A stretch of 64,000 bases of DNA from Shimia sp022448905 (GTDB lineage: Bacteria; Pseudomonadota; Alphaproteobacteria; Rhodobacterales; Rhodobacteraceae): the NCBI RefSeq assembly GCF_047126315.1, contig NZ_CP138953.1, positions 558,001 through 622,000 on the forward strand, written 5' to 3'. The position numbers and the translations under genes are program-made. This document shows positions 54,013-62,779 of this stretch, piece after piece (positions within the stretch are counted from its first letter, which is position 1; each line of letters opens with the position of its first letter). The notes below the pieces were generated by a model that was not told where the DNA came from, did not search any database, and saw only the letters and a list, made by a program, of their open reading frames with translations.

Positions 54013-54708
54013 TCACCCTGCGTCTAACAGTCTCGCCACCGCATTTGCCATGGCCTTTGCCTCTTTTTTCTCCGCCAAAACAACTGTTTCCACCGGAAAT
54101 TCCCCCAATGCCTCCGCCACGGCCTCACTCATCACAACGACATGAAGCGGAGCATTAAATGGCCCTTGCTCAGCAAATTGGGCTGCTGCGCGCGGCGAAA
54201 AAAGGGGAACTATCACCGGATTCTCCCGCATTAGCGTCTGTTTTGCCCGCTCCGACAACGGATGTGCTTTTTGGCGATAGACCACCACATCGTCCGTTTT
54301 TATCCCAACTTTGGTCAAACGCCAGGCCAGATCGCCGCGCGCAACTTGGCCGCGAATGTGCAGCAAAGGGCCTTTGGGGGCATCGGCCAAAACCCGCGCA
54401 TAAAGCGACTCCGCGTCGCCATCCGCCGCCACTGCACGCCAGCCTTTGGCCCGCGCTGCTGCCGCCGTGGCCTCGCCAACGCACCAGGCAGGCATGTCAT
54501 GCCCCGCAACCTCCGCCACCGCGTTGCGCGAACTGAATATCACGCCTGAGATAGTGGTCAGGTCCACGTGAGCCTCAGTGGGCACAATCTCCACAACCGG
54601 TGAAAATGCGACCTCTGCAGTGATCCCCATATCCGCCAACAGACCGGCAAACCGCTCTGCATCGGCCAATGGCCGGGTCAGCAAAATCAAAGGGGTCACA
54701 TCCGCCAT
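54013..54708 (-). CDS. hemD: Uroporphyrinogen-III synthase HemD
   Basis: 231 residues from ATG 54708. Weakly conserved family recognised by ILLTRPLADAERFAGLLADMG, VIFSSRNAVAEV, WCVGEATAAAARAKGW and the late FSPRAAAQFAEQG block. It cyclises hydroxymethylbilane to uroporphyrinogen III, the branch point to heme, siroheme and B12. Head of a minus-strand cluster with the Mic60-like and hemY genes, divergent from tsaD. hemC is not in the window next to it. Confidence 0.88.
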   Translation of the reverse strand: MADVTPLILLTRPLADAERFAGLLADMGITAEVAFSPVVEIVPTEAHVDLTTISGVIFSSRNAVAEVAGHDMPAWCVGEATAAAARAKGWRAVAADGDAESLYARVLADAPKGPLLHIRGQVARGDLAWRLTKVGIKTDDVVVYRQKAHPLSERAKQTLMRENPVIVPLFSPRAAAQFAEQGPFNAPLHVVVMSEAVAEALGEFPVETVVLAEKKEAKAMANAVARLLDAG

Positions 54709-54789
54709 AAGGCCCACCACGGTTGTTTGAGGCGCCCTGTGGTGTTACCTGCCAACAAACCTCCGCGCAACGGCAAGGACCTGTGACAC

Positions 54790-55887
54790 ATGGACGGCCC
54801 GCTCACCATTCTTGGCATCGAAAGCAGCTGCGATGACACCGCCGCCGCCATCCTGCATCAACCCATTGTGGGTGACGCCGAGATCCTGGCCTCTGTGGTG
54901 CATGGCCAAACCGACCTGCATGCGCCCTTTGGCGGCGTGGTGCCGGAGATCGCCGCCCGCGCACACGCCGAAAAAGTGGATCTCTGCGTTGAGGAGGCGC
55001 TCTTGGCCGCCAATGTGTCCCTGAAAGATGTGGACGCCATCGCTGTAACCGCTGGCCCCGGCCTCATCGGCGGTGTCATTTCCGGCGTAATGTGCGCCAA
55101 GGGTCTCTCCGCAAGCCTGGGCATTCCGCTCATCGGCGTGAACCATCTTGCCGGTCACGCCCTGACCCCGCGCCTCACCGATCAAGTGGCCTTCCCCTAC
55201 CTGATGCTTTTGGTCTCCGGCGGCCATTGCCAATTCTTGATTGCTCATGGCCCGGAAAACTTCACCCGCCTCGGCGGCACCATCGACGATGCGCCCGGCG
55301 AAGCCTTTGACAAAACCGCTCGCCTGCTGGGCATGCCCCAACCCGGCGGCCCCGCCGTGCAAGCTGAAGCCACCAAAGGCGATCCCAAACGCTTCCGCTT
55401 CCCGCGCCCACTTTTGGATCGTCCCGGCTGTGACATGTCTTTCTCAGGCCTGAAAACCGCCCTCCTGCGCCAGCGCGATGCCATCATCGCTGAGAAAGGC
55501 GGCCTGCCAGTGCAAGACCGCGCCGACATGTGCGCCGGCTTTCAGGCCGCTATTGTCGATGTGCTCGCCGAGAAAACCCGCCGCGCGCTGGACATTTATC
55601 TGGCTGAAACGCCATCCGAGCCACTACTCGCTGTCGCTGGTGGCGTGGCGGCAAACACCGCCATTCGGGCTGAATTAGAGACTGTTTGCGCCGACAAAGG
55701 CGTGACTTTCACCGCACCTCCATTGGCGCTTTGCACCGACAACGCCGCGATGATCGCTTATGCTGGATTGGAGCGCTACCACACCGGCGCCCGTGACGGC
55801 ATGGACCTCTCCGCCCGCCCACGCTGGCCGCTCGATAAAACCGCCCCCGCGCTTTTGGGAAGCGGCAAAAAAGGAGCCAAAGCATGA
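54790..55887 (+). CDS. tsaD: tRNA N6-adenosine threonylcarbamoyltransferase TsaD
   Basis: 365 residues, with AAGGA upstream. ILGIESSCDDTAAAI at the N-terminus, HAEKVDLCVEEAL containing the first metal His, HLAGHALTPRL (the second metal site HxxxH), VSGGHCQFL, and CTDNAAMIAYAGLERY at the end with the metal Asp. Transfers the threonylcarbamoyl group to A37 of ANN-decoding tRNAs. First gene of a plus-strand operon; its end overlaps gpsA. Confidence 0.96.
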   Translation: MDGPLTILGIESSCDDTAAAILHQPIVGDAEILASVVHGQTDLHAPFGGVVPEIAARAHAEKVDLCVEEALLAANVSLKDVDAIAVTAGPGLIGGVISGVMCAKGLSASLGIPLIGVNHLAGHALTPRLTDQVAFPYLMLLVSGGHCQFLIAHGPENFTRLGGTIDDAPGEAFDKTARLLGMPQPGGPAVQAEATKGDPKRFRFPRPLLDRPGCDMSFSGLKTALLRQRDAIIAEKGGLPVQDRADMCAGFQAAIVDVLAEKTRRALDIYLAETPSEPLLAVAGGVAANTAIRAELETVCADKGVTFTAPPLALCTDNAAMIAYAGLERYHTGARDGMDLSARPRWPLDKTAPALLGSGKKGAKA

Positions 55888-56837
55888 TCTCCGTTCTTGG
55901 CTCAGGCGCCTTTGGCACCGCACTAGCCATCGCCTTTGCGAAAAGCGGCACCGACGTGACCCTCTGGGCCCGCAATACCGACGCCGCCAAATCCATGCAG
56001 ACCACTCGCGTCAATCCACGTCTGCCCGGCGTGGAATTGCCAAGAACAGTCTCTGTGACGGCCGATTTCGCCGATGCGCTCACCGATGTGGTACTGCTGG
56101 CGGTGCCCATGCAAAAGCTGCGCGGCCTGTTGGAGGACCACCCAGAACTCTCCGGTCGCACCCTGATAGCCTGCTGCAAAGGCGTCGAACTCGGCACCCA
56201 ACTTGGCCCGGTCGCCGTGATCCGCGACGTGCTGCCAGACGCCACGCCTGCCATTCTCACAGGCCCCAGCTTTGCCGCCGACATCGCCCGCGGTCTGCCA
56301 ACGGCGCTGACCTTGGCCATCGCCGACGAAACCACCGGAAAAGCCCTGCAACAGAGACTGATCTCGCCCAATCTGCGTATCTACCGCACCACCGACACCG
56401 TCGGCGCAGAGCTTGGCGGCGCGCTGAAAAACGTGATCGCCATCGCCTGCGGCATCGCCATTGGCGCCGGGCTAGGCGACAGCGCCCGTGCAGCCCTGAT
56501 GACGCGCGGCTATGCCGAGATGAAACGCATGGCGCAGGCACTGGGCGCAAAAACCGACACACTGTCTGGCCTGTCGGGATTTGGCGACCTCACCCTAACC
56601 TGCTCATCCGAACAATCGCGCAATTACCGCTTTGGCCTCACGCTGGGACGTGGCGCAGACTTTGATCCAAGCATCACCGTCGAAGGCGCCGCCACCGCCC
56701 GCGCGTCCCTTGCACGCGCCAAAACCATGCAGGTTGACATGCCCATCACCCAAGCCGTCGTCGCCATCCTCGATGGGGGCTTGCAAATCCGCGACGCCAT
56801 GGAAATGCTGCTGGCAAGACCACCCAAGGAGGAATAA
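55884..56837 (+). CDS. gpsA: Glycerol-3-phosphate dehydrogenase [NAD(P)+] GpsA
   Basis: 317 residues, ATGA overlap with tsaD. Rossmann N-terminus ISVLGSGAFGTALAIAFAKSG; LTGPSFAADIARGLPTALTLA; catalytic Lys in ELGGALKNVIAIACGI; SGFGDLTLTCSSEQSRNYRFGLTLG. It makes sn-glycerol-3-P for phospholipid synthesis in the cytoplasm. Followed two bases later by a YciI-like gene. Confidence 0.96.
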   Translation: MISVLGSGAFGTALAIAFAKSGTDVTLWARNTDAAKSMQTTRVNPRLPGVELPRTVSVTADFADALTDVVLLAVPMQKLRGLLEDHPELSGRTLIACCKGVELGTQLGPVAVIRDVLPDATPAILTGPSFAADIARGLPTALTLAIADETTGKALQQRLISPNLRIYRTTDTVGAELGGALKNVIAIACGIAIGAGLGDSARAALMTRGYAEMKRMAQALGAKTDTLSGLSGFGDLTLTCSSEQSRNYRFGLTLGRGADFDPSITVEGAATARASLARAKTMQVDMPITQAVVAILDGGLQIRDAMEMLLARPPKEE

Positions 56838-56839
56838 TC

Positions 56840-57115
56840 ATGCTGGTAGCATTGATCGCCAAAGACAAACCTGGCGCACTGGAGATCCGCAAAGCCAACC
56901 GCGACGCGCACGTCGCCTATCTGAAAGGCTCTGGCGACACGATCATGATGGCTGGCCCGTTTCTAGATGATGCTGGCGACATGTGCGGCTCTCTTATCAT
57001 TTTGAACGTCGCCGACATGGGTGAAGCCGAGGCCTGGGCCGCAAACGACCCTTACAAAGCCGCCGATCTATTCGCTTCGGTCGAGCTAAAACCCTGGAAC
57101 AAGGTGCTGGGCTGA
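56840..57115 (+). CDS. YciI-like protein
   Basis: 91 residues (LVALIAKDKPGALEIRKANRDAHVAYL, DTIMMAGPFLDDAGDMCGSLIIL, and the C-terminal ANDPYKAADLFASVELKPW). This is the YciI fold with the conserved R..HVAYL and AGPF segments. It may bind or turn over a small metabolite; no reaction established. Second downstream gene of tsaD-gpsA; shares a stop/start TGATG with the next gene. Confidence 0.85.
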   Translation: MLVALIAKDKPGALEIRKANRDAHVAYLKGSGDTIMMAGPFLDDAGDMCGSLIILNVADMGEAEAWAANDPYKAADLFASVELKPWNKVLG

Positions 57116-57534
57116 TGCGCTATTGGCTGTTCAAATCCGAACCCTCCACCTGGAGCTGGGACCAGCAAGTCGCCAAAGGCGACGCGGGTGAGGAATGGGA
57201 CGGCGTGCGCAATTACCAAGCGCGCAATTTCATGCGGGAAATGGCCGTGGGCGACCGCGGCTTTTTCTACCATTCTCAAAAAGAGAAATCCGTCGTTGGC
57301 ATCGTCGAGGTCTGCGCCGAGGCGCACCTCGACAGCACCACGGATGACGACCGCTGGGAATGCGTCGACATCAAAGCCGTCGCACCCATCCTAACGCCGG
57401 TCACTCTGGACATGATCAAGGCCGATCCCCGGCTGGCCGACATGGTGCTGGTCAAAAACTCCCGCCTCTCCGTGCAGCCGGTCACCGAAGAAGAGTGGAA
57501 TATCATCCTCGCGCTCGGCGGTTCTCAAAGCTAA
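57115..57534 (+). CDS. EVE-domain protein
   Basis: 139 residues. MRYWLFKSEPSTWSWDQQV, EEWDGVRNYQARNFMREMAVGDRGFFYHSQKEKSVVGIVEV and VAPILTPVTLDMIKADP are the defining segments of EVE (thymocyte nuclear protein 1-like) proteins, a PUA-like fold thought to recognise modified bases in RNA or DNA. Its linkage to tsaD (a tRNA-modification gene) suits an RNA-modification role but is not proof. Confidence 0.9.
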   Translation: MRYWLFKSEPSTWSWDQQVAKGDAGEEWDGVRNYQARNFMREMAVGDRGFFYHSQKEKSVVGIVEVCAEAHLDSTTDDDRWECVDIKAVAPILTPVTLDMIKADPRLADMVLVKNSRLSVQPVTEEEWNIILALGGSQS

Positions 57535-57579
57535 AAAATTGGTCATACTCTCCCCGAAAACATGAACGGGGAGGGTTCC

Positions 57580-57975
57580 ATGGAAATTCTATCGGTGCTG
57601 GCGGCTGCGCTGGCCTCATATGTGGCTGGCTCGGTCTGGTACATGACGCTGGCCAAGCCTTGGATGAAAGCGGCCGAGATCGAGACCGACGAGTCCGGCC
57701 GCCCAGCCAATGCCAGCGATCCGCTGCCCTACATCACCGCTTTCCTCTGCGCCGTCCTTGTTGCGGGCATGATGCGTCACGTGTTTTCCCTGTCCGGGAT
57801 CGACGCCATGGGTGCAGGGCTGATTGCGGGCCTTGGCGTTGGGCTCTTTCTGGCCGCCCCCTGGATTGTCACCAATTACAGCTTTGCCGGTCGCAAACGC
57901 GCTTTGATGCTGATTGACGGCGGCTATGCCACGCTCGGATGCGCCACCATGGGTCTGGTTCTGACGCTGTTCTAA
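57580..57975 (+). CDS. DUF1761 membrane protein
   Basis: 131 residues from ATG 57580, with GGGGAGGG seven bases upstream; an ATG at 57562 is in frame but precedes that site. Four membrane segments (ILSVLAAALASYVAGSVWYM, YITAFLCAVLVAGMM, AGLIAGLGVGLFLAAPWIV, LGCATMGLVLTLF) and the GSVWYMTLAKPWMKA motif mark DUF1761. Function unknown. Confidence 0.85.
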   Translation: MEILSVLAAALASYVAGSVWYMTLAKPWMKAAEIETDESGRPANASDPLPYITAFLCAVLVAGMMRHVFSLSGIDAMGAGLIAGLGVGLFLAAPWIVTNYSFAGRKRALMLIDGGYATLGCATMGLVLTLF

Positions 57976-58321
57976 GCGCCACGCCACATCACCCGGAAAA
58001 AACAAAAGGCGCCGCTCAGACAAGAGCCGCGCCAACAGTCCGCAGGGAAATCATTTTGGGAAATAAAACATAGGGGGCCTGTCTCCGCTCCAGCCAGACC
58101 CCCTATGCACCCCGCGTGTATCCCATACCACCACACGCGATTTTGTATCTCTTAGGGTCCGGCCATCCTAGCCCGACATCACATGTGTAGCCCAACTGAA
58201 CCAAGCAGTTCAATTATCAAGTATCTACAATCTGAGCGGTTCCCGCAGCACTTTCGCAACCAAACGCAAAACGCGCCCGAAACCCTCAGGTCCCGGACGC
58301 GCCAAACCGCGAGTGGTGGTT
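57976..58321. other. Intergenic region with tandem inverted repeats
   Basis: About 345 bases without a gene. Two plus-strand inverted repeats stand close together: CATAGGGGG-N21-CCCCCTATG (58069-58107) and CGCGTGT-N13-ACACGCG (58113-58139), the latter followed by ATTTTGT. The pair could end the tsaD operon transcript or be part of a small RNA; only structure is visible. The minus-strand terminator of the DUF2853 gene is also here. Confidence 0.5.
58268..58301 (-). terminator. Terminator of the DUF2853 gene
   Basis: On the minus strand CGCGTCCG, 14-base loop, CGGGCGCG (one G-T pair), then TTTT. It starts about 20 bases past the stop at 58322. Confidence 0.65.
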
Positions 58322-58663
58322 TTACCCGTAGTGGGCCTCTTTGCCGAAATGTTTCGTCAGCATGTAGTAAACAACAGCCCGATACTTGTTACGCTCAGAC
58401 TTGCCGTAAGTCTCAATCACAGAGTTGATGGCATCCATCAGTTCGGGACCATCGCTCATACCCAACTTCTTGATGAGGAAGTTGTTTTTCACAGTTTCCA
58501 GTTCCTCTGGCTGGGAGCCAGCCACGGTGGACGCATCGTCGTTGTAAATCGCTGGACCACAGCCGATGGTAACCTTTTCCAACAGCGTCATGTCTGGCTC
58601 GATGCCACATTTATTTTTCAGATCGTCTGCGTATTTCGCGATCAACTCGTCCCGTTTGCCCAT
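58322..58663 (-). CDS. DUF2853 family protein
   Basis: 113 residues from ATG 58663 with GGGAGA seven bases upstream. Small, acidic, all-helical; GKRDELIAKYADDLKNKCG, CGPAIYNDDASTVAG, and KYRAVVYYMLTKHFGKE fit DUF2853. No signal peptide or catalytic motif. Highly expressed in some relatives but of unknown role. Single gene with its own terminator. Confidence 0.85.
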   Translation of the reverse strand: MGKRDELIAKYADDLKNKCGIEPDMTLLEKVTIGCGPAIYNDDASTVAGSQPEELETVKNNFLIKKLGMSDGPELMDAINSVIETYGKSERNKYRAVVYYMLTKHFGKEAHYG

Positions 58664-58864
58664 CAGATATTCTCCCAATTGTCGATAAATGCGCTTGAAT
58701 TCGTGGTCTGCGCGGCGTCCTTGAAACCTTTCCTACAGTTGACGTAGACGTCAATTAAGGGGAAAGACCGCGCCCGTTCCCCCTTAGCACAGATCCCGCT
58801 GGTCATTTGAAGAATCGCTGCCTAGGCTGACCCTCTGCGCATTTACACACCACAGGAGGACGCG

Positions 58865-59863
58865 ATGCTGCGTTGGGGTATCCTTGGAACCGGCTTCATT
58901 TCTCATGCTATGCTGGGCGCAATCCGCGACAGTGAAAATTCCGCGGTGGCAATGCTCTATGGCCGCAACGAAGCCGCATTGTCCGAGCTTGCCACACAAT
59001 ATGGCGTCACCAACACAACCACCGATCAAGCCGAGCTCTTCGCCAATCCGGATGTGGATGTGATCTACATCGCCCTGCCCAACCACCTGCACCGCGCCGC
59101 CACCGAGGCCGCTATGGCCGCAGGCAAACCAGTGCTCTGCGAAAAATCACTGACCACCACGATGGAGGATGCCCACGCGCTGATCGCCTCGGTGCAAGCC
59201 GCGAACATCTTCTTTGCCGAAGGCCTGATGTACCTCGCGCACCCCTTCATGCAGCAACTGGTCACCGTTCTGCGCGACCCCTCCGTGGGCGAACTGCGCT
59301 CCGTCTCGGGCTTCTACGCCGCCGACATCTGGCAAGTTGTGAACCCCGCAGGTGGCGGCACGCTCTACAACCTCGGCTGCTACCCGGTCTCCCTCTTGCA
59401 TCTGGTGGTGCAAACCATGTGCGGCGAAGGGGCCTTCGCCAGTCGATCCATCGCCGCTTTTGGCAACATCGGCAAAGACAGCACCCTGCAAGACGCCAGC
59501 CTCTCCGTGCGTTTTGACAACGGCGTGCTTGCCAACCTGCACAGCACCGACGGCCACGGCATGGCGCACGCCTTCACCATCGTGACCACCAAAGGCACGC
59601 TGTGCTTCGCCACCAACCCATGGCTACCCGTCGCAGGGGAAAACAAAATGATCTGGCAACCCTACGACGGCCCCGCCCGCGATATTGTGGTCGAAACCAA
59701 ACACGGCGCCTTTTATCATCAAACCAAAATGGTCGAACGCGCGCAGGCTATGGGTGCCAAAGAAGCGCCACGCCCCTCGCCACGCCAATCCGACAGCCTC
59801 GAGATCATGCGGTTTCTGACAGAGTGGGAAACCGCCGCGCGAAGTCAGGACACCGCCCAATGA
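58865..59863 (+). CDS. Gfo/Idh/MocA-family oxidoreductase (dihydrodiol-dehydrogenase-like)
   Basis: 332 residues with AGGAGG before ATG 58865. WGILGTGFISHAML is the NAD(P) Rossmann motif, and VLCEKSLTTTMEDAHAL carries the EK motif (EKS rather than EKP). It is closer to the dimeric-dihydrodiol-dehydrogenase branch (FFAEGLMYLAHPFMQQL). Likely acts on a sugar or cyclic diol. Coupled to a VOC protein gene through an ATGA overlap. Confidence 0.85.
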   Translation: MLRWGILGTGFISHAMLGAIRDSENSAVAMLYGRNEAALSELATQYGVTNTTTDQAELFANPDVDVIYIALPNHLHRAATEAAMAAGKPVLCEKSLTTTMEDAHALIASVQAANIFFAEGLMYLAHPFMQQLVTVLRDPSVGELRSVSGFYAADIWQVVNPAGGGTLYNLGCYPVSLLHLVVQTMCGEGAFASRSIAAFGNIGKDSTLQDASLSVRFDNGVLANLHSTDGHGMAHAFTIVTTKGTLCFATNPWLPVAGENKMIWQPYDGPARDIVVETKHGAFYHQTKMVERAQAMGAKEAPRPSPRQSDSLEIMRFLTEWETAARSQDTAQ

Positions 59864-60300
59864 TCGGATACGTCTGCGTCGGCTCCAATGACATCCCCCG
59901 CGCCAAACGCTTTTACGCCGCCGTCCTGCCCGCTCTGGGCTACAGCGTGAAAGAAGGCCCCGAAGGCCTCAGCTACGCGCTGCCTGTTCCCGAAGGCCAA
60001 CGCCCGTTGCTACCCGACTTCTACGTGAAACCGCCATTTGACGGCCAAACCGCCTCAGTTGGCAACGGCACCATGGTTGCCTTTGAAGCCAAAAGCCAAG
60101 CGCAGGTCCGCAGCCTGCACACCGCCGCCCTCGCCGCTGGTGGCACAGACGAAGGCTCACCCGGCTTCCGCGCCGACTACGGCCCGCACTTTTACGTCAG
60201 CTACCTGCGCGACCCGGACGGCAACAAAATCGCGATTTATTCCAGCGATCCGAAGGAACCTGCGCGAGGCGAATTGCAGTGGAAAAACGGCTCTCTTTGA
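59860..60300 (+). CDS. VOC-family (glyoxalase/bleomycin-resistance-like) protein
   Basis: 146 residues: IGYVCVGSNDIPRAKRFYAAVLPALGY, then GTMVAFEAKSQAQV, HTAALAAGGTDEGSPGFRADYGPHFYVSYLRDPDGNKIAIY, the two beta-alpha-beta-beta-beta units of a VOC fold. Metal ligands are only partly obvious. Its substrate is unknown; the shared operon with an oxidoreductase suggests a small carbonyl or aromatic compound. Confidence 0.85.
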   Translation: MIGYVCVGSNDIPRAKRFYAAVLPALGYSVKEGPEGLSYALPVPEGQRPLLPDFYVKPPFDGQTASVGNGTMVAFEAKSQAQVRSLHTAALAAGGTDEGSPGFRADYGPHFYVSYLRDPDGNKIAIYSSDPKEPARGELQWKNGSL

Positions 60301-60353
60301 TCGAGAGCCACCTTCCTCAGACAGTGAGTTAATACTGCCAAGATCTGGTCGGC

Positions 60354-61073
60354 TTACTCATATGCAATGATCGTGGCAAACTTCAGCCACGGAATAGGCC
60401 AAGCGCGCGCTTCCCACGCTTCGTGAAAACGATTTTCTGGCATAGGTTCATCAGAGTAGCGCCCGTCGCTCCCAAAACTATTACATAGAGTTGTCTGGCC
60501 ACCGCCAGTGGATTGCAACACGGTATAATGCAAGCTCCACCAAATATCATTGGTTCGATTTGGCAACATGCCTGTATCAACCAAAACAATTGGCGTGTAC
60601 CCCGAGTGCATGAACCCCTCGATTTGCGAGCGGTACGCATGCCAACCAGGTTGGTTAAGCGGGTTCATGAAGCCGCCGCTTTGCCATACTGGAATATTGA
60701 AAAAAGACGCTTTCAAACCATAGGTGTTCAGAATCTGCATTATCCTGTTAGGTGAAGTTCCGAAATTAAATTCACCGACATTCAAATCCGGTGGAAAACG
60801 CGAAAGCACGTCGTCCAAAATCTGCACTGCAGACTTCCCACCACCTTTGTTCCAAGCCGATATCACACTCGCTGCGGCGGCCTGACCACAATAATTGAGA
60901 CCTTTATTGGTCGGGCTCAAGAGTGAGGTGTTCACGCTTGTTGGCCTGCGATGAGTGCGAGCCCGCAGGCCATGATTGTCATCTGTTTCAGGAGGCAACG
61001 CGCCGTCTTCGTTGAGCGAAATTGCCTCCCAAGCTTTTAATTCATTGGCCGAAATTTCGACAGTACTCGTCAT
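60354..61073 (-). CDS. Papain/C39-like cysteine peptidase fold protein, function unknown
   Basis: 239 residues from ATG 61073 (GGAG six bases upstream). NYCGQAAAASVISAW around C62 is the Cys-containing helix seen in C39/papain-like peptidases. WWSLHYTVLQ with H182 and then LCNSFGSDGRY with N198 fall at the right spacing for a Cys-His-Asn triad. The first 50 residues are hydrophilic with no signal peptide. Not recognised as a known family member; its base composition is less GC-rich than its neighbours. It could be a cytoplasmic peptidase, transglutaminase-like enzyme or effector. Stands alone between a VOC gene and ahcY. Confidence 0.6.
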   Translation of the reverse strand: MTSTVEISANELKAWEAISLNEDGALPPETDDNHGLRARTHRRPTSVNTSLLSPTNKGLNYCGQAAAASVISAWNKGGGKSAVQILDDVLSRFPPDLNVGEFNFGTSPNRIMQILNTYGLKASFFNIPVWQSGGFMNPLNQPGWHAYRSQIEGFMHSGYTPIVLVDTGMLPNRTNDIWWSLHYTVLQSTGGGQTTLCNSFGSDGRYSDEPMPENRFHEAWEARAWPIPWLKFATIIAYE

Positions 61074-61171
61074 AACAAACTCCAAAAATCAAATTACTCG
61101 AAAAGTCCCTTCAGTCTCTCAGACAATGTTTCCTCACGTCAACTTCCAAAAATGACAGCACATGACCAACC

Positions 61172-61199
61172 AAAAACGGCGCCCCAATCCGGGACGCCG
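61172..61199 (-). terminator. Terminator downstream of ahcY
   Basis: On the minus strand CGGCGTCCC, loop, GGGGCGCCG (one mismatch) then TTTTTGG. It lies about 125 bases beyond the ahcY stop and 99 bases upstream of the papain-like gene's start, so it separates the two minus-strand genes. Confidence 0.7.
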
Positions 61200-61325
61200 C
61201 TCTCAAATTCAGTCTCTTAGACTTTTTGTGATTTGCCTAGCAAGCAGCACCGCTTTTCGCGTTCGACCGAAGGGAGAGGCAGCGAATAATCGGTTCCTTG
61301 CAATCACAAAAAGAAGCAACCAAGC

Positions 61326-62711
61326 TTAATAGCGGTAGTGCTCCGGCTTAAACGGACCGTCAGTGCCAACACCGATGTAGTCCGCCTGCTCCTTGCTGAG
61401 TTTGGACAGTTTCGCGCCCACTTTCGCGAGGTGCAGCGCCGCCACTTTCTCATCCAGATGCTTGGGCAAGATGTAAACCTCGTTCTTGTACTGCTCGCCT
61501 TTGGTGAACAGCTCGATCTGCGCCAGCACCTGGTTGGTGAAGCTCGCGGACATCACAAATGACGGGTGACCGGTGGCGTTGCCAAGGTTCAACAGGCGGC
61601 CTTCAGACAGCAGGATCATGCGGTTGCCAGATGGCATCTCGATCATATCCACTTGCTCTTTGATGTTGGTCCACTTGTGGTTCTTCAGGTTCGCCACCTG
61701 AATTTCGTTGTCGAAGTGGCCGATGTTGCCAACAATCGCCATGTCCTTCATCTCGCGCATGTGCTCGATGCGGATCACGTCTTTGTTGCCGGTGGTGGTG
61801 ATGAAGATATCCGCGGTCGCCGCTTCGTCTTCCAGCGTGGTCACTTCAAAACCGTCCATCGCCGCCTGCAGAGCACAGATCGGGTCAACCTCGGTCACCT
61901 TCACGCGCGCGCCCGCGCCGCGCAGCGAAGCCGCAGAACCTTTGCCCACGTCGCCATAGCCACAAACAACCGCCACTTTGCCGGCCATCATGGTGTCGGT
62001 GGCGCGGCGGATGCCGTCTACCAGGCTCTCTTTACAGCCGTATTTGTTGTCAAACTTGGACTTGGTCACAGAGTCGTTCACGTTGATCGCAGGGAAGGGC
62101 AGCTCGCCCTTTTTCACCAGGTCATACAGACGGTGCACACCGGTGGTGGTTTCCTCAGACACACCCTGGATCGCATCACGGGTCTTGGTGAACCAGCCTG
62201 GGCTCTCCGCCATACGCTTGGCGATCTGCTTGTGAATGACTTCTTCTTCCTCAGAACCCGGCACGCCGAGGTCTTCGCCCGCTTCCGCCTTGGCACCAAG
62301 CAACACATAGAGTGTCGCATCGCCACCATCGTCGAGGATCATGTTCGGGCCTTCCGGGAACAGGAAGCTCTTGTCCAGATAGTCCCAGTGCTCTTCGAGG
62401 CTCTGACCTTTGATCGCAAACACAGGAATGCCTGCTTTGGCAATCGCCGCCGCCGCGTGGTCCTGTGTGGAGAAGATGTTGCAGCTCGCCCAGCGCACGT
62501 CCGCGCCCAGCTCCACCAGCGTTTCAATCAGAACCGCGGTCTGAATGGTCATGTGCAGCGAGCCAACAATGCGCGCACCGGCCAGTGGTTTCTTATCGCC
62601 ATACTCTTCGCGCAGCGCCATCAGGCCCGGCATCTCGGTTTCGGCAATATCCAGTTCCTTGCGGCCAAACTCGGCCAGGGAAATGTCTTTAACAGTGTAA
62701 TCGGTCGCCAT
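61326..62711 (-). CDS. ahcY: Adenosylhomocysteinase AhcY
   Basis: 461 residues starting MATDYTVKDISLAEFGRKEL. GSLHMTIQTAVLIETL, SCNIFSTQDHAAAAIA, NVNDSVTKSKFDNKYGC (catalytic Lys/Asp), VVCGYGDVGKGSAASLRGAGARVKVTEVDPI for NAD binding, and the C-terminal PFKPEHYRY. It hydrolyses S-adenosylhomocysteine to homocysteine and adenosine, closing the methyl cycle. Includes the extra segment found in long alphaproteobacterial forms. No SAH or SAM riboswitch could be confirmed in the short leader. Confidence 0.97.
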   Translation of the reverse strand: MATDYTVKDISLAEFGRKELDIAETEMPGLMALREEYGDKKPLAGARIVGSLHMTIQTAVLIETLVELGADVRWASCNIFSTQDHAAAAIAKAGIPVFAIKGQSLEEHWDYLDKSFLFPEGPNMILDDGGDATLYVLLGAKAEAGEDLGVPGSEEEEVIHKQIAKRMAESPGWFTKTRDAIQGVSEETTTGVHRLYDLVKKGELPFPAINVNDSVTKSKFDNKYGCKESLVDGIRRATDTMMAGKVAVVCGYGDVGKGSAASLRGAGARVKVTEVDPICALQAAMDGFEVTTLEDEAATADIFITTTGNKDVIRIEHMREMKDMAIVGNIGHFDNEIQVANLKNHKWTNIKEQVDMIEMPSGNRMILLSEGRLLNLGNATGHPSFVMSASFTNQVLAQIELFTKGEQYKNEVYILPKHLDEKVAALHLAKVGAKLSKLSKEQADYIGVGTDGPFKPEHYRY

Positions 62712-62779
62712 TGCGCCCAGCTCCTTACGGGTTTGCTTTGGCGACCAGATAACACTCAGAAGGCCTTTCTACAACGTTA

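Noticed and set aside
62712..62779. SAM/SAH riboswitch in the ahcY leader
   Set aside because: The leader has an AAGGAG ribosome site and a GGCCTTC stretch, but I could not form the expected pseudoknot between a loop and the ribosome site, so no claim is made.
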